Assembly: GCA_031275285.1 (NCBI GenBank)
Contig: JAISOY010000186.1
Span: 1-46,373 of the forward strand
DNA: 46,373 bases
Reading direction: 5' to 3'
From: Bacteroidales bacterium
Lineage (GTDB): Bacteria; Bacteroidota; Bacteroidia; Bacteroidales; UBA4181
Part shown: positions 1 to 8,329 of the stretch, in pieces
Numbering within the stretch: the first letter of the stretch is position 1
Layout: each line of letters opens with the position of its first letter
The notes under the pieces: model-generated
What the model was told of the DNA's origin: nothing
The model's input: the letters and a program-made list of their open reading frames with translations, nothing else
Databases searched by the model: none
Program-made: the position numbers and the translations under genes

Positions 1-216
1 ATTATGGAAAACTGTACTATGGCCGAAGACTGCGACCTCTGTTTCGAGAACAGTACCCTTAATGCCGTAATAAATGGGAACATTGTAAGCATCAAGAACC
101 CTGCAGGAGGCTCCATCACTGCCGATAGTATCGGTGAAGTCATTATGGACGAAAATTGTAAAAATCCGGGAGGATGTTCTGTTAAAATCAATAATAAGAC
201 CCATCTTGCCTCATGA
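1..216 (+). CDS. C-terminal fragment of an unidentified protein (open at left edge)
   Basis: The reading frame is open to the left edge of the window, so this is probably the 3' end of a longer gene, although an ATG at position 4 could make it a complete 70-residue protein. It has five cysteines and a regular run of short beta-type segments ([20 protein letters not shown], then [10 protein letters not shown]), which resembles the last coils of a right-handed beta-helix; I do not recognise the family. Its TGA stop overlaps the ATG of the following PatB-like gene, so the two are probably co-transcribed. The beta-helix idea is inference only. Confidence 0.5.
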   Translation: MMENCTMAEDCDLCFENSTLNAVINGNIVSIKNPAGGSITADSIGEVIMDENCKNPGGCSVKINNKTHLAS

Positions 217-1373
217 TGTATCATTTTGATGAAATCGTCCGCCGCAGGAACAGCAATTCCTACAAATGGGATACAGCAGAAGATGAGAATGTTTTACCGA
301 TGTGGGTCGCCGATATGGATTTCCGCACAGCTCCTGCCATTATCAACGCATTGGAACGGCGTGTACAGCATGGTATTTTCGGATATGCTAAAGTGCCGGA
401 AACATATTTTGATGCGGTAATTGGCTGGTTCCGGAAAAGACATCATTTCACCATCGAAAGGGAATGGATACTGTTTACTTCGGGCGTCGTTCCAGCCCTT
501 TCGGCTGTCATCAAAGCACTGACACAACCGGGCGATAAAGTAATCGTGCAGACTCCCGTCTACAATTGTTTTTTCTCCAGTATCCGAAACAACCAATGCG
601 GAATGGTGGAAAACCGGCTGATCTATAAGGACGGCACATATAGCATCGATTTTGACGATCTCGAACAAAAAACCGCCGATACGTCAGCAAAGCTGTTGCT
701 GCTCTGCAGTCCGCATAACCCTGCCGGAAGGGTATGGTCACGGGAAGAGCTGACAAAGATGGGTGAAATTTGCCTGCGGAATAACGTAATCATCGTTTCC
801 GACGAAATTCACTGCGATCTGGTTTACCCCGGCCATACACATATCCCGTTTGCATCCATCAGCGAAAAATTCCTGAAAAATTCCGTTACCTGTACCGCCC
901 CGAGCAAAACCTTCAATCTGGCAGGCATCCAGGTGGCCAATATCATTGCAGAAGATGAAGAAATACGCAGGAAGATCGACAAAGCCCTTAACATAAATGA
1001 GGTTTGCGAGATCAATGTTTTTGCCATAGAAGCCCTGATCGCTGCTTATAATGAAGGAGTGGAATGGCTGGAAGAACTGAAGGAATACCTGTACGGTAAT
1101 TACCGTACACTTACCGGATTTTTTGAACAGCATCTTCCGCATCTGCCTGTTCTACCGCTTGAAGCGACTTATCTGGTATGGGTCGACTGTTCGGCATTGA
1201 ACCGGACATCGGAAGAGATAACCAAAACCCTGCTTGATAAAGAAAAGCTGTGGATAAATGAAGGCACTATGTATGGTGAAGCAGGTGAAGGCTTTATACG
1301 TATCAATATTGCCACCCAACGCGAAAATCTGCTGAAAGGCCTCAAAAGCATCGAAAAGCAACTTAAACGATGA
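213..1373 (+). CDS. patB: PatB/MalY-type PLP-dependent C-S lyase (cystathionine beta-lyase)
   Basis: This is a 386-residue class I/II PLP aminotransferase-fold enzyme of the MalY/PatB branch, which cleaves the C-S bond of cystathionine or cysteine conjugates to give pyruvate, ammonia and a thiol. The start matches the family pattern ([16 protein letters not shown]), VADMDF follows near residue 33, [10 protein letters not shown] near 166, SDEIHCDL near 196, and the Schiff-base lysine is K232 in [10 protein letters not shown]. Length is normal. The start overlaps the preceding stop; a second ATG three bases on is equally possible. A cysteine-synthase-like gene follows after 24 bp, so the pair probably forms a sulfur amino acid unit. 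The exact substrate (cystathionine, cysteine or an S-conjugate) cannot be told from sequence. Confidence 0.88.
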   Translation: MMYHFDEIVRRRNSNSYKWDTAEDENVLPMWVADMDFRTAPAIINALERRVQHGIFGYAKVPETYFDAVIGWFRKRHHFTIEREWILFTSGVVPALSAVIKALTQPGDKVIVQTPVYNCFFSSIRNNQCGMVENRLIYKDGTYSIDFDDLEQKTADTSAKLLLLCSPHNPAGRVWSREELTKMGEICLRNNVIIVSDEIHCDLVYPGHTHIPFASISEKFLKNSVTCTAPSKTFNLAGIQVANIIAEDEEIRRKIDKALNINEVCEINVFAIEALIAAYNEGVEWLEELKEYLYGNYRTLTGFFEQHLPHLPVLPLEATYLVWVDCSALNRTSEEITKTLLDKEKLWINEGTMYGEAGEGFIRINIATQRENLLKGLKSIEKQLKR

Positions 1374-1397
1374 ATAATTAAGCCATTAATACAAAAT

Positions 1398-2294
1398 ATG
1401 TACTTCAATAATATTTTATGGACCATTGGCAATACTCCCATGGTCCGGATCAATCAACTTAATCCCCACCCCGATGTTTTGCTTCTGGCCAAACTCGAGG
1501 GATTTAACCCGACAGGCAGCATCAAAGACAGGATTGCCCTGAAAATGATTGAAGAAGCTGAAAAAAAAGGTGAGTTGACCAAAGATAAGATCATCATCGA
1601 AGCCACTTCAGGAAATACAGGAATCGGACTTTCCATGATAGGAAGGGTGAGAGGATACAGGATACAAATTGTAATGAGCTCTGCCGTTTCGGAAGAAAGG
1701 CAAAAAATGATCAAAGCTTTTGGAGGGGAAATAATTCTCACTCCGCCCGAATTAGGGACTGATGGAGCCATCATGAAAGTAAAGGAATTGATAGAGTTGA
1801 ATCCCGGAAAATTTTTCAACCCTAATCAGTTTTCGAACATCAATAATAAGCTGGCACACTACAAAACAACCGCCGAAGAAATATGGACCCAAACCCAGGG
1901 GCAGATCACACATTTTGTCTCTTCACTCGGCACATCGGGAACCTTAATGGGTGTGGGTAAGGGGCTGAAAGAGAAAAACCCCGCAATAAAGATCATAGAG
2001 GCTCATCCGGTCAAAGGTCACTATATACAGGGGTTGAAAAGCATGGAAGAAGCGATTGTCCCTGAAATATATGATGAATCGGAAATCAACATGAGTATTA
2101 AGGTAGAATCGGAAGAAGCTTTTGCAATGTCCCGGCGCATCATCAATGAAGAAGGTATCTTTGTAGGAATGAGTAGCGGAGCTGCCATGTTGGCAGCCCT
2201 TAAAGCAATTGAACAGCTGGATAAAGGAGTAATGGTGGTCATCTTTCCCGATAGGGGAGAAAAATACCTAAGTACCAGCTTATTTCCTGATTAA
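1398..2294 (+). CDS. cysM: Cysteine synthase family protein (O-acetylserine sulfhydrylase, CysM/CysK-like)
   Basis: This is a 298-residue fold-type II PLP enzyme. The N-terminal NTPMVRINQL, the PLP lysine K43 in NPTGSIKDR, the phosphate/substrate loop EATSGNTGIG near residue 70, and the glycine-rich VSSLGTSGTLMGVG near 175 are all present, with SSGAAMLAA near the C terminus. The family makes cysteine from O-acetylserine (or O-phosphoserine) and sulfide. The length is that of the compact CysM/CysK type without a CBS domain, so cystathionine beta-synthase is less likely though not excluded. It lies 24 bp after the PatB-like lyase in the same direction, which suggests a linked role in moving sulfur between cysteine, cystathionine and homocysteine. 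Confidence 0.85.
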   Translation: MYFNNILWTIGNTPMVRINQLNPHPDVLLLAKLEGFNPTGSIKDRIALKMIEEAEKKGELTKDKIIIEATSGNTGIGLSMIGRVRGYRIQIVMSSAVSEERQKMIKAFGGEIILTPPELGTDGAIMKVKELIELNPGKFFNPNQFSNINNKLAHYKTTAEEIWTQTQGQITHFVSSLGTSGTLMGVGKGLKEKNPAIKIIEAHPVKGHYIQGLKSMEEAIVPEIYDESEINMSIKVESEEAFAMSRRIINEEGIFVGMSSGAAMLAALKAIEQLDKGVMVVIFPDRGEKYLSTSLFPD

Positions 2295-2465
2295 CCGACC
2301 AGAGTTGCAGAAAAATCTATCTGGATGATGATAAATTTCAGTAATTTTGATATCTGTTTAACGGAAGAGAATAGTCTGGTTGCGCTGAATAAGGTGTTTA
2401 ACGATTATTACGTATCTTCGTTGCCTGCAAATACAATAATTTATTGATCCCGTAAACAGCTATTT

Positions 2466-3401
2466 ATGCAGTCCCTGAAAGGAAACGAGACATCCAGAGC
2501 AGGCATCTTCATAGCCTATTTCCTGATTTATGTAGTCTGGGGTTCCACCTATTATTTTATCGGTGTAGCTCTACGGGGACTACCGCCGTTTCTTCTTGGA
2601 GCGCTCCGTTTTACTACAGCAGGACTGATCTTATTGCTTTGGTGTTGGTACAGGGGTGAACCTGTTTTTAAAAAAAGCCTCATCAAAAAATCGGCCATCA
2701 GTGGCATTGTGCTGTTGTTTATCGACATGGCGGTCGTGATGTTGGCACAACGTTATATCAGCAGCAGCCTGGTGGCGATCATTGCCAGTTCAACGGCGAT
2801 CTGGATCATGGCACTGGATGCTCCCATGTGGAAAAAAAACTTCCGCAACCCATTGGTAATCGTTGGCATCATCATTGGATTTCTCGGCGTCATGATGCTG
2901 TATGTGGAACAATTTAAATTCGACAATCATCCCGGTGAACACAGGGAATACGGTGTCCTCCTTTTGGTCTTCGGATGTATCTCATGGGCACTCGGCACAC
3001 TCTATGCCAAATACCGTTCATCGGGTGAGGAAGAAGTGAACGCTTTTGCCGGTTCTGCATGGCAGATGCTCTTCGCAAGTGCCATGTTCTGGATATGCGC
3101 ATTTTTCAGTGGAGATATAACGAATACTGACCTACGTATCGTTCCCACAACTTCATGGCTATCGCTGGCGTATCTGATCATATTTGGTTCTATCATGGCC
3201 TACTCTGCTTATGTATGGCTGCTCAAAGTACGTCCGGCAACCGAAGTCGCCACACACGCATATGTCAATCCTTTTGTTGCAGTATTTATTGGTATGGTTT
3301 TCGGGAAAGAAGAGGTTACATGGATACAAATGGCGGGACTGGTGGTGATATTAGCCAGTGTGATGTTGATCAATAGAAAAAGAAAAAAGGCACTTAAGTA
3401 A
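2466..3401 (+). CDS. EamA/DMT-family inner-membrane transporter
   Basis: The 311-residue protein is a drug/metabolite transporter of the EamA (RhaT/YedA) type. It shows about ten hydrophobic helices in two half-repeats. The first opens with AYFLIYVVWGSTYYFIGVAL and continues LPPFLLGALRFTTAGLILLL; the second half contains GVLLLVFGCISWALGTLYAKY and ends VNPFVAVFIGMVFGKEEVTW, a typical EamA second-half signature. The substrate is unknown; relatives export amino acids or metabolites. The 171-bp upstream gap contains TATCTTCG, one mismatch from the TAnnTTTG promoter motif. The xylanase gene follows after 32 bp in the same direction, with no obvious functional link. Confidence 0.9.
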   Translation: MQSLKGNETSRAGIFIAYFLIYVVWGSTYYFIGVALRGLPPFLLGALRFTTAGLILLLWCWYRGEPVFKKSLIKKSAISGIVLLFIDMAVVMLAQRYISSSLVAIIASSTAIWIMALDAPMWKKNFRNPLVIVGIIIGFLGVMMLYVEQFKFDNHPGEHREYGVLLLVFGCISWALGTLYAKYRSSGEEEVNAFAGSAWQMLFASAMFWICAFFSGDITNTDLRIVPTTSWLSLAYLIIFGSIMAYSAYVWLLKVRPATEVATHAYVNPFVAVFIGMVFGKEEVTWIQMAGLVVILASVMLINRKRKKALK

Positions 3402-3433
3402 TTGAGATCCGAAAATCAACAAAAAATACTACA

Positions 3434-4573
3434 ATGAAAACGAATATTCATTATTTACTTCTTTCTTTTCTGATAGTTACCTTATTATTATCCTGTAGCA
3501 ATGCAAATAATACAAAAGCAGAAAAGAAACCCACATTAAAAGAGGCCTTAAACGGTAAATTTCTCATCGGCACCGCCCTGAATCTGGCACAGGTGTATAA
3601 TAGAGACTCCTCATCTGTGAATATCATAAAAACACAGTTCAATTCGATTGTTGCCGAGAACTGCATGAAGAGCATGTATCTGCAACCCAGAGAGGGAGAG
3701 TTTTTCTTCGGCGATGCAGATAAATTTGTTGAATTCGGAGAAAAGAACAACATGTTTATTATAGGTCATACGTTGATCTGGCATTCACAAGCCCCGGCCT
3801 GGTTCTTTGTGGATGAAAAAGGAAAAGATGTTTCCCGCGAGGTATTGGTTCAACGCATGAAAAACCACATCACTACCGTTGTCTCCCGCTACAAGGGACG
3901 GATAAAAGGATGGGATGTGGTTAATGAAGCCATCCTGGAAAATGGAACTTACCGCAAAAGCAAGTTTTACGAAATTATTGGTGAAGACTTTATTCCTCTG
4001 GCATTTCAGTTTGCAAACGAAGCAGATCCGGATGCTGAACTTTACTATAACGATTATAATGAATGGTACAAAGGGAAACGTGAGACCCTGGTTAATCTGG
4101 TGAAATCATTCAAAGAAAAAGGTATTCGTATAGATGCTATAGGGATGCAGGGACATATTGGAATGGATATTCCCACACTCGAGGAATATGAGTCAACCAT
4201 TGAGGATTATCACCGGGCAGGGGTAAAAGTAATGATAACAGAATTAGATTTAAGTGCATTACCTTCACCCTGGGGAACCAGTGCCAATATATCCGACACA
4301 GTGGACTATCAGAAACAGATGAATCCTTATACCGATGGTTTACCTCAGGAGATCGAAGCAGAATGGGAAAACCGTTATCTTGATTTCTTCCGCTTGTTTC
4401 TGAAGAACCAGAATAAGATCGGCCGCGTCACCCTCTGGGGTGTTTCTGATCGTGATTCCTGGAGAAATAATTTCCCGGTAAAAGGCAGGACAGATTATCC
4501 GTTGTTGTTCGACCGGAAGTATCAGGCCAAACCCATAGTAGAGAAGATCATTCAAATATCGGTAGGGAATTAA
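3434..4573 (+). CDS. Endo-1,4-beta-xylanase, glycoside hydrolase family 10, lipoprotein
   Basis: The 379-residue GH10 enzyme hydrolyses internal beta-1,4 bonds in xylan with retention. A type II signal peptide with lipobox LLLSC puts the acylated cysteine at C21, so the enzyme is probably anchored on a membrane. The TIM-barrel motifs appear in order: AENCMKSMYLQP near residue 75, HTLIWHSQAPAWFF near 112, acid/base E165 in WDVVNEA, GMQGHIG near 237, nucleophile E270 in MITELDLS, and TLWGVSDRDSW near 330. It is a single catalytic module with no carbohydrate-binding domain. No SusC/SusD pair is nearby, so it is not part of a typical polysaccharide-utilization locus within this window. Confidence 0.95.
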   Translation: MKTNIHYLLLSFLIVTLLLSCSNANNTKAEKKPTLKEALNGKFLIGTALNLAQVYNRDSSSVNIIKTQFNSIVAENCMKSMYLQPREGEFFFGDADKFVEFGEKNNMFIIGHTLIWHSQAPAWFFVDEKGKDVSREVLVQRMKNHITTVVSRYKGRIKGWDVVNEAILENGTYRKSKFYEIIGEDFIPLAFQFANEADPDAELYYNDYNEWYKGKRETLVNLVKSFKEKGIRIDAIGMQGHIGMDIPTLEEYESTIEDYHRAGVKVMITELDLSALPSPWGTSANISDTVDYQKQMNPYTDGLPQEIEAEWENRYLDFFRLFLKNQNKIGRVTLWGVSDRDSWRNNFPVKGRTDYPLLFDRKYQAKPIVEKIIQISVGN

Positions 4574-4589
4574 GATATCAAACAAAACT

Positions 4590-4697
4590 TTACTGAAAAA
4601 ACTGTAGTCCAGCCATGCGGATATATCTGAAATCCAGCCAGTCCTGATGTTTCACGTATTCGAAAATAAAGTTGAGTACCAGAGGATCAACACTCAT
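4590..4697 (-). pseudogene. Possible coding remnant (35 codons, unidentified)
   Basis: On the minus strand a short frame reads MSVDPLVLNFIFEYVKHQDW and ends in RMAGLQFFQ. The composition looks like real protein, and a second frame just upstream (NLMYRFDRTGLGL) could be its continuation after a frameshift. I do not recognise the family. It may be the last part of a decayed gene, or chance. Confidence 0.25.
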
Positions 4698-5115
4698 AAT
4701 CCCAGTCCAGTTCGGTCGAAACGGTACATCAGATTTTTTTTGATCAGACAGTTAAGCGCATCAGGAGATAACCCTATAATAATAAACATGATTAATACCC
4801 GATTTTAACACAAATAAAAATACATAACAAACAATTCATTATCAAACAAGATTGATATTTCAATCATCCAACCTTTCCATTCAGGAAATCTTCTATGAAT
4901 CAAATTTTCCGAGCCTCTTGTTTTTTACATATATTTTAAAAACCGAACAGGAGTATCCCTAAAGGATTCAGGAAGCGGAAGAAGTAATATTTTATTTAAA
5001 AATAAATTCCGTATCTTGTCTCATATTTTTTAATGCATTTTAATCTTTTCTCGCTGAGAATTGCTCTAAAAAGTAGTTTATATAATATACTCATTTTCAA
5101 CCACAGAACAACATC
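4698..5115. other. AT-rich intergenic stretch
   Basis: I see no gene here. The sequence is strongly AT-rich between about 4780 and 5100, with no clear hairpin terminator for the xylanase gene and no promoter I can place with confidence. Confidence 0.5.
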
Positions 5116-5244
5116 ATGCAAAGTTTAAAAGGAAAAGTTATCATTGTAATGGATGCTTCCAGCGGTATAGGCGAAGCTACTGTAAAGAAAATTGCAGAAA
5201 AAGGCGGAAAGATGGTCATTGCAGCCCGGTGGCCTAACCATTAA
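5116..5244 (+). pseudogene. Truncated short-chain dehydrogenase (SDR) stub
   Basis: A 42-codon frame translates to the first strand-helix-strand of an SDR Rossmann fold: it begins MQSLKGKVIIVMDASSGIGE and continues to MVIAAR, then stops at once. In an intact SDR this would be TGASSGIG followed by about 200 more residues (catalytic YxxxK and the rest). Here TG of the cofactor motif is replaced by MD and everything after the second strand is missing. It lies 127 bp upstream of an intact zinc-free quinone-reductase-like gene. It cannot be a working dehydrogenase. Confidence 0.8.
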
Positions 5245-5371
5245 CTCCTAAAATATCATCATATAATATCCACAAACATAGCGGCATACACACTGTCATG
5301 AACAAAATTGGACATTTAGTTTCACTGAGCCCTTCGGGGTTCATCTAACCATTTAAAATAATTTTATACAG

Positions 5372-6316
5372 ATGAAAGCAATCGTCTTAAAACAGTTCGG
5401 AGGAATTGAAAACTTCTCATTGAAAGAAATCCCCGAACCACAGATAAAGAGCGGGCAGGTATTGATCCGTGTAGAAGCAATCGGCATCAATCCCGTAGAT
5501 ATAAAAACCCGCAAAGGAGGCGGACAAGCTGCACAATATAAAGATACCCCCGAAATGGTCATCGGATGGGATGTGGCCGGAGTAATCACCAGGGTTGCCG
5601 GAGACGTAAAAGACTTTAGCCCGGGAGATGAGGTTTTCGGTACCATCAATTTCCCCGGGCAGGGAGGTGCTTATGCCGAATATGCCGCTGCTCCCGCCAA
5701 TCAACTCGCCCGTAAACCCGCCAATATATCCATGCCCGAGGCCGCAGCTTCAACACTATCGGCATTGACAGCCTGGCAGGCACTTATGTATCTGGGACAT
5801 ATCAGGAAAGGAGACCGTGTGTTGATTCATGGTGGTGCCGGAGGAGTCGGTAATTTCGCCGTACAGATAGCTAAAAAAACAGGATGTCATGTCATCACAA
5901 CAGCATCGGCATCTGATGCCGGTTTCGTGAAAAATCTCGGTGCAAACGAAGTGATCGATTACAAGACACAGAAGTTCGAAGAATTGATCAGCAATATTGA
6001 TTTTATACTCGATCCCATCGGCGGCGAAAACTTCGTCCGTTCATTAAAAGTGCTGAAACCCGAAGGCACTATTGTATTGATATCCTCCCCTAATATAGAA
6101 GAAACGAATAAGATAGCCAAAGAGCAACATGTCAGAAATTACAAACCGATGATGATGCATTCGGACGGAGAAGATATGGGACATATTGCCGGAATGCTCG
6201 CCGATGGCAGCCTGAAAGTGCATGTGGATAAAACATTTCCTTTCGATAAGATACCCGAAGCCCACAACCAACTGGAAAACGGAAAAGTGAGAGGGAAAAT
6301 AGTTGCTTTGGCTTAA
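5372..6316 (+). CDS. Quinone oxidoreductase-like NADP-dependent alcohol dehydrogenase (MDR superfamily)
   Basis: The 314-residue protein is a zinc-free medium-chain dehydrogenase/reductase of the QOR type. The N-terminal GroES-like domain has KEIPEPQIKSGQVLIRVEAI and GINPVDIKTRKG; the Rossmann domain starts with LIHGGAGGVGNFAVQIAKK near residue 152, the NADPH-binding AxxGVG-type motif. The cysteine and histidine ligands of zinc alcohol dehydrogenases are absent. Relatives reduce quinones or enones using NADPH. It sits between an SDR stub and a flavodoxin-like remnant and seems to be the surviving member of a larger redox cluster. The physiological substrate is unknown. Confidence 0.88.
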   Translation: MKAIVLKQFGGIENFSLKEIPEPQIKSGQVLIRVEAIGINPVDIKTRKGGGQAAQYKDTPEMVIGWDVAGVITRVAGDVKDFSPGDEVFGTINFPGQGGAYAEYAAAPANQLARKPANISMPEAAASTLSALTAWQALMYLGHIRKGDRVLIHGGAGGVGNFAVQIAKKTGCHVITTASASDAGFVKNLGANEVIDYKTQKFEELISNIDFILDPIGGENFVRSLKVLKPEGTIVLISSPNIEETNKIAKEQHVRNYKPMMMHSDGEDMGHIAGMLADGSLKVHVDKTFPFDKIPEAHNQLENGKVRGKIVALA

Positions 6317-6475
6317 TAACTATCGTTCTTTGCAACAAGATAATTTGTGCCTTACAGCAACATATCTGTCGGAAAACGAAGAAAATCAACAGAGATAAAC
6401 AGGTTGATCTTCTTTCGTTTCACTTTCAAAAGTTAAAATTCTAATTATTTTTATATTTTCTAAAATGAATAACAG

Positions 6476-6534
6476 ATAGTAAATCTTGTATAGATAATCG
6501 AACAACTTACGATTATCTATACAAGGTTTACTAT
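6476..6534. repeat. 25-bp inverted repeat (long hairpin)
   Basis: Two arms of 25 bp, 6476-6500 and 6510-6534, pair across a 9-nt spacer with a single mismatch (T versus C near the outer end). The core is CTTGTATAGATAATCG with its complement. A short T-rich run follows the right arm. It could be a terminator for the upstream oxidoreductase gene, an operator, or the scar of a mobile element. The arms are AT-rich, unlike the GC-rich terminators elsewhere in the window. Confidence 0.85.
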
Positions 6535-6560
6535 TTTTGTGTTCCTATTGGAATATTGTT

Positions 6561-6721
6561 CATGCTGCTGAACCCGAAAAAGTACGGAAAGACAAAAAGG
6601 GCTTCAAATCAATCGTACACTGGCCCGTAATATAGCATGGACCATCAGGAATGTAAAGCCGGCCTCACAATCTCTACCGGAAGTAGAAAACCGGGTACGA
6701 ATAAATTTAAAAAAAAAATAA
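6561..6721 (+). pseudogene. Probable C-terminal remnant of a flavodoxin/NADPH-dependent FMN reductase-like gene
   Basis: Two overlapping frames read through here. The first gives HAAEPEKVRKDKKGF; the second, one base shifted, gives KGLQINRTLARNIAWTIRNV and continues to a TAA at 6719. Joined with one frameshift in the AAAAAGGG run near 6595-6602 they make a continuous tail, PEKVRKDK-GLQINRTLARNIAW, that resembles the end of flavodoxin-family FMN reductases from memory. Nothing of the N-terminal FMN domain remains upstream. The family assignment is tentative; the broken-frame reading is better supported. Confidence 0.45.
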
Positions 6722-6739
6722 AAATAAGAGCGAAATAAT

Positions 6740-7570
6740 ATGTTTCAGGATATAGTACCGCATACTTTGAATATAAGCTATCAAAATCTAAAACCAAAAG
6801 ATGATGATTATCTGACTTCGTATAATAGTAATCTGGTATTGATCCATGAAGATACGACATTCCATTTTCCTGCAATAACAGATATACTCCTGCATCACCG
6901 TATAAATTCAGACCGGCTGATTTATTTGTTCGACATAGACGGTAAAAAATTCTTCCTTAATCCAGACAGCCTGCCTGAAATCAGTAATTTTAAATATCAG
7001 GATGTACGTTCATTCCGAAACAGGCAGCCCGGCTGGTTGTGTTTCGGCGCAGCAACTGCAATGCACTTGGCCCGATGGTATGAAAATAACCAATTCTGCG
7101 GTAAGTGTGCCTGTCGAATGTTATCTAAAGAAGAGGAAAGGGCTTTATGCTGTCCTGAATGCGGTCTGGTGATTTATCCTGGGATAAACCCGGTAATTAT
7201 TGTCGGCATTACAGATAATGATCGATTACTTTTGGTAAAAAATGCCAACTCGGAATACAAAGACTATGGGCTTGTCTCCGGGTTCATGGAGGTAGGTGAA
7301 ACACTGGAGGACTGTGTAAAGAGGGAAGTAATGGAGGAAGTCGGATTGACCGTCAGAAATATCAGTTATTATAAAAGCCAACCATGGGCATTCTCAGAAT
7401 CGATATTGGCCGGTTTTTTCGCGGAAGTAGATGGAAATCCAGAACCGGTTCCGGATGGAAAGGAACTGTCGGAAGCTATTTGGTTCTCCAGAGAAGAACT
7501 ACCTGCGGGTGATTCCGGATTCAGTCTTACCTGGGATATGATCGAAAACTTCCGGCTCGGGAATGTGTAA
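6740..7570 (+). CDS. nudC: NADH pyrophosphatase NudC (Nudix hydrolase, NAD-decapping type)
   Basis: The 276-residue enzyme hydrolyses NAD(H) to NMN(H) and AMP; relatives also remove NAD caps from RNA. A zinc ribbon is formed by C120, C123, C138 and C141 (FCGKC and CCPEC). The Nudix box runs from residue 181 to 203 (GFMEVGETLEDCVKREVMEE) with both catalytic glutamates intact. The NudC signature SQPWPFPxS appears as SQPWAFSES at 213-221, with the proline-phenylalanine-proline core changed but Q and W kept. The ATG at 6740 gives a normal length. The gene lies in an otherwise decayed region but shows no damage itself. Confidence 0.93.
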   Translation: MFQDIVPHTLNISYQNLKPKDDDYLTSYNSNLVLIHEDTTFHFPAITDILLHHRINSDRLIYLFDIDGKKFFLNPDSLPEISNFKYQDVRSFRNRQPGWLCFGAATAMHLARWYENNQFCGKCACRMLSKEEERALCCPECGLVIYPGINPVIIVGITDNDRLLLVKNANSEYKDYGLVSGFMEVGETLEDCVKREVMEEVGLTVRNISYYKSQPWAFSESILAGFFAEVDGNPEPVPDGKELSEAIWFSREELPAGDSGFSLTWDMIENFRLGNV

Positions 7571-7611
7571 TTTTGATCCTTGTATGGAGCCTTTCAGTAA
7601 ATCTTTTTTTA

Positions 7612-7806
7612 TTATGTCACCTCGTCGAAATGTTCCTGCGCCTACTCGATCATCATCTGGACGGAAGGCATCAGGCTTTCGCCCATCTCAGTAAGCGAAT
7701 ATTCCACACACGGAGGTATCTCGGCAAATGCTTCCCGATTTAGCAAATGATCCTTTTCTAATCGTTTTAAAGTATGTGTAAGCATCTTTTGCGATATGTC
7801 GGGTAT
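7612..7806 (-). pseudogene. Broken HxlR-family transcriptional regulator
   Basis: Read on the minus strand, this frame gives the winged-helix half of an HxlR/MarR-like regulator: IPDISQKMLTHTLKRLEKDH, then AEIPPCVEYSLTEMGESLMP and MMIE. A TAG follows directly where the family usually has tryptophan, and after it the frame resumes as AQEHFDEVT before TAA. The N-terminal third, including the conserved cysteine region, is absent: homology stops at position 7806 beside a TGA. So the gene has both a 5' truncation and an internal nonsense codon. HxlR proteins commonly control oxidoreductase genes, which fits the neighbouring SDR, QOR and flavodoxin sequences. Confidence 0.8.
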
Positions 7807-8130
7807 TCATTGGTGCCGGAAGAGTTCTTAAAAATGTATTTAAAAACTTTATCCAGCACCAAGAGGAATTTTGTATATATCCAAGCTGGAATATCAGAAA
7901 CTTCAGTGGACATCCGGATTATATTACAAACCGCTTTAAGAACAAATTTCTCATCAATTATTGTATGTCATAACCATCCGTCGGGAAACTTTATTCCGAG
8001 CCAACCGGATAAATTACTCACCGATAAAATAAATGGCGCTTGCAGAACAATGAATATAAGTCTATTAGATCACATTATTGTTGCAATAGAAGGTTATTAT
8101 AGTTTTGCTGATGATGGGAAGATATATTAA
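7774..8130 (+). pseudogene. 5'-truncated RadC-like JAB-domain protein
   Basis: From about position 7807 this frame is the C-terminal JAB/MPN domain of a RadC-family protein: EEFLKMYLKTL, FVYIQAGISETSVDIRIILQ, the metal-site motif HNHPSGNFIPSQPD, then LLDHIIVAIEGYYSFADDGK. A full RadC has about 100 more N-terminal residues with a helix-hairpin-helix. The first 11 codons from the ATG at 7774 are simply antisense to the HxlR remnant, so they are not RadC sequence. The metal-binding residues (H, H, S, D) are all present, so a short product might fold, but I judge it a fragment fused to a foreign start. RadC-like genes are frequent in genomic islands. Confidence 0.72.
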
Positions 8131-8156
8131 CAGAAAATGAAATGTTATGGTGCAAA

Positions 8157-8192
8157 TAAAAAAGCGGCTGAGAAAACTATTCTTAACCGCTT
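8157..8192 (-). terminator. Rho-independent terminator of tRNA-Lys
   Basis: AAGCGG (8162-8167) pairs with CCGCTT (8187-8192) and is followed, on the minus strand, by a T-rich run. It lies just past the 3' end of tRNA-Lys and also faces the RadC fragment, so it may work in both directions. Confidence 0.65.
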
Positions 8193-8202
8193 GATTTTCT
8201 AG

Positions 8203-8275
8203 TGACCCCGGAGAGGCTCGAACTCTCGACCCATTGATTAAGAGTCAATTGCTCTACCAACTGAGCTACGGAGTC
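8203..8275 (-). tRNA. tRNA-Lys, anticodon CTT
   Basis: The minus-strand sequence folds into a full cloverleaf of 73 nt. The acceptor arm pairs GACTCCG with CGGGGTC, the D arm has AGCTCAGTTGGTAGAGCA, the anticodon loop is CTCTTAA giving CTT, and the T arm has GGTTCGA-type sequence (GAGTTCGAGCC). The discriminator base is A and the CCA end is not encoded. It decodes AAG. An eroded zone with gene fragments abuts its 3' end, the usual side for integration of genomic islands. Confidence 0.95.
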
Positions 8276-8290
8276 ATTTTTTTGGTGGGT

Positions 8291-8321
8291 CAAAGTTAGG
8301 GAAAAATAATAAACGGACAAA
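8291..8321 (-). promoter_or_regulatory. Consensus Bacteroidetes promoter for tRNA-Lys
   Basis: On the minus strand TTTG (8318-8321) is followed after exactly 19 bp by TAACTTTG (8291-8298), matching the TTTG-N19-TAnnTTTG promoter of the phylum. It ends 15 bp before the tRNA 5' end. Confidence 0.8.
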
Positions 8322-8329
8322 TATTGATT

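Noticed and set aside
2325..2447. 40-codon frame between the cysteine synthase and transporter genes
   Set aside because: No recognisable features; it covers the likely transporter promoter region.
5318..5337. Short GAGCCC-TTC-GGGGTTC hairpin before the quinone-reductase-like gene
   Set aside because: The stem is short and mismatched with no T run, so a terminator call is not supported.
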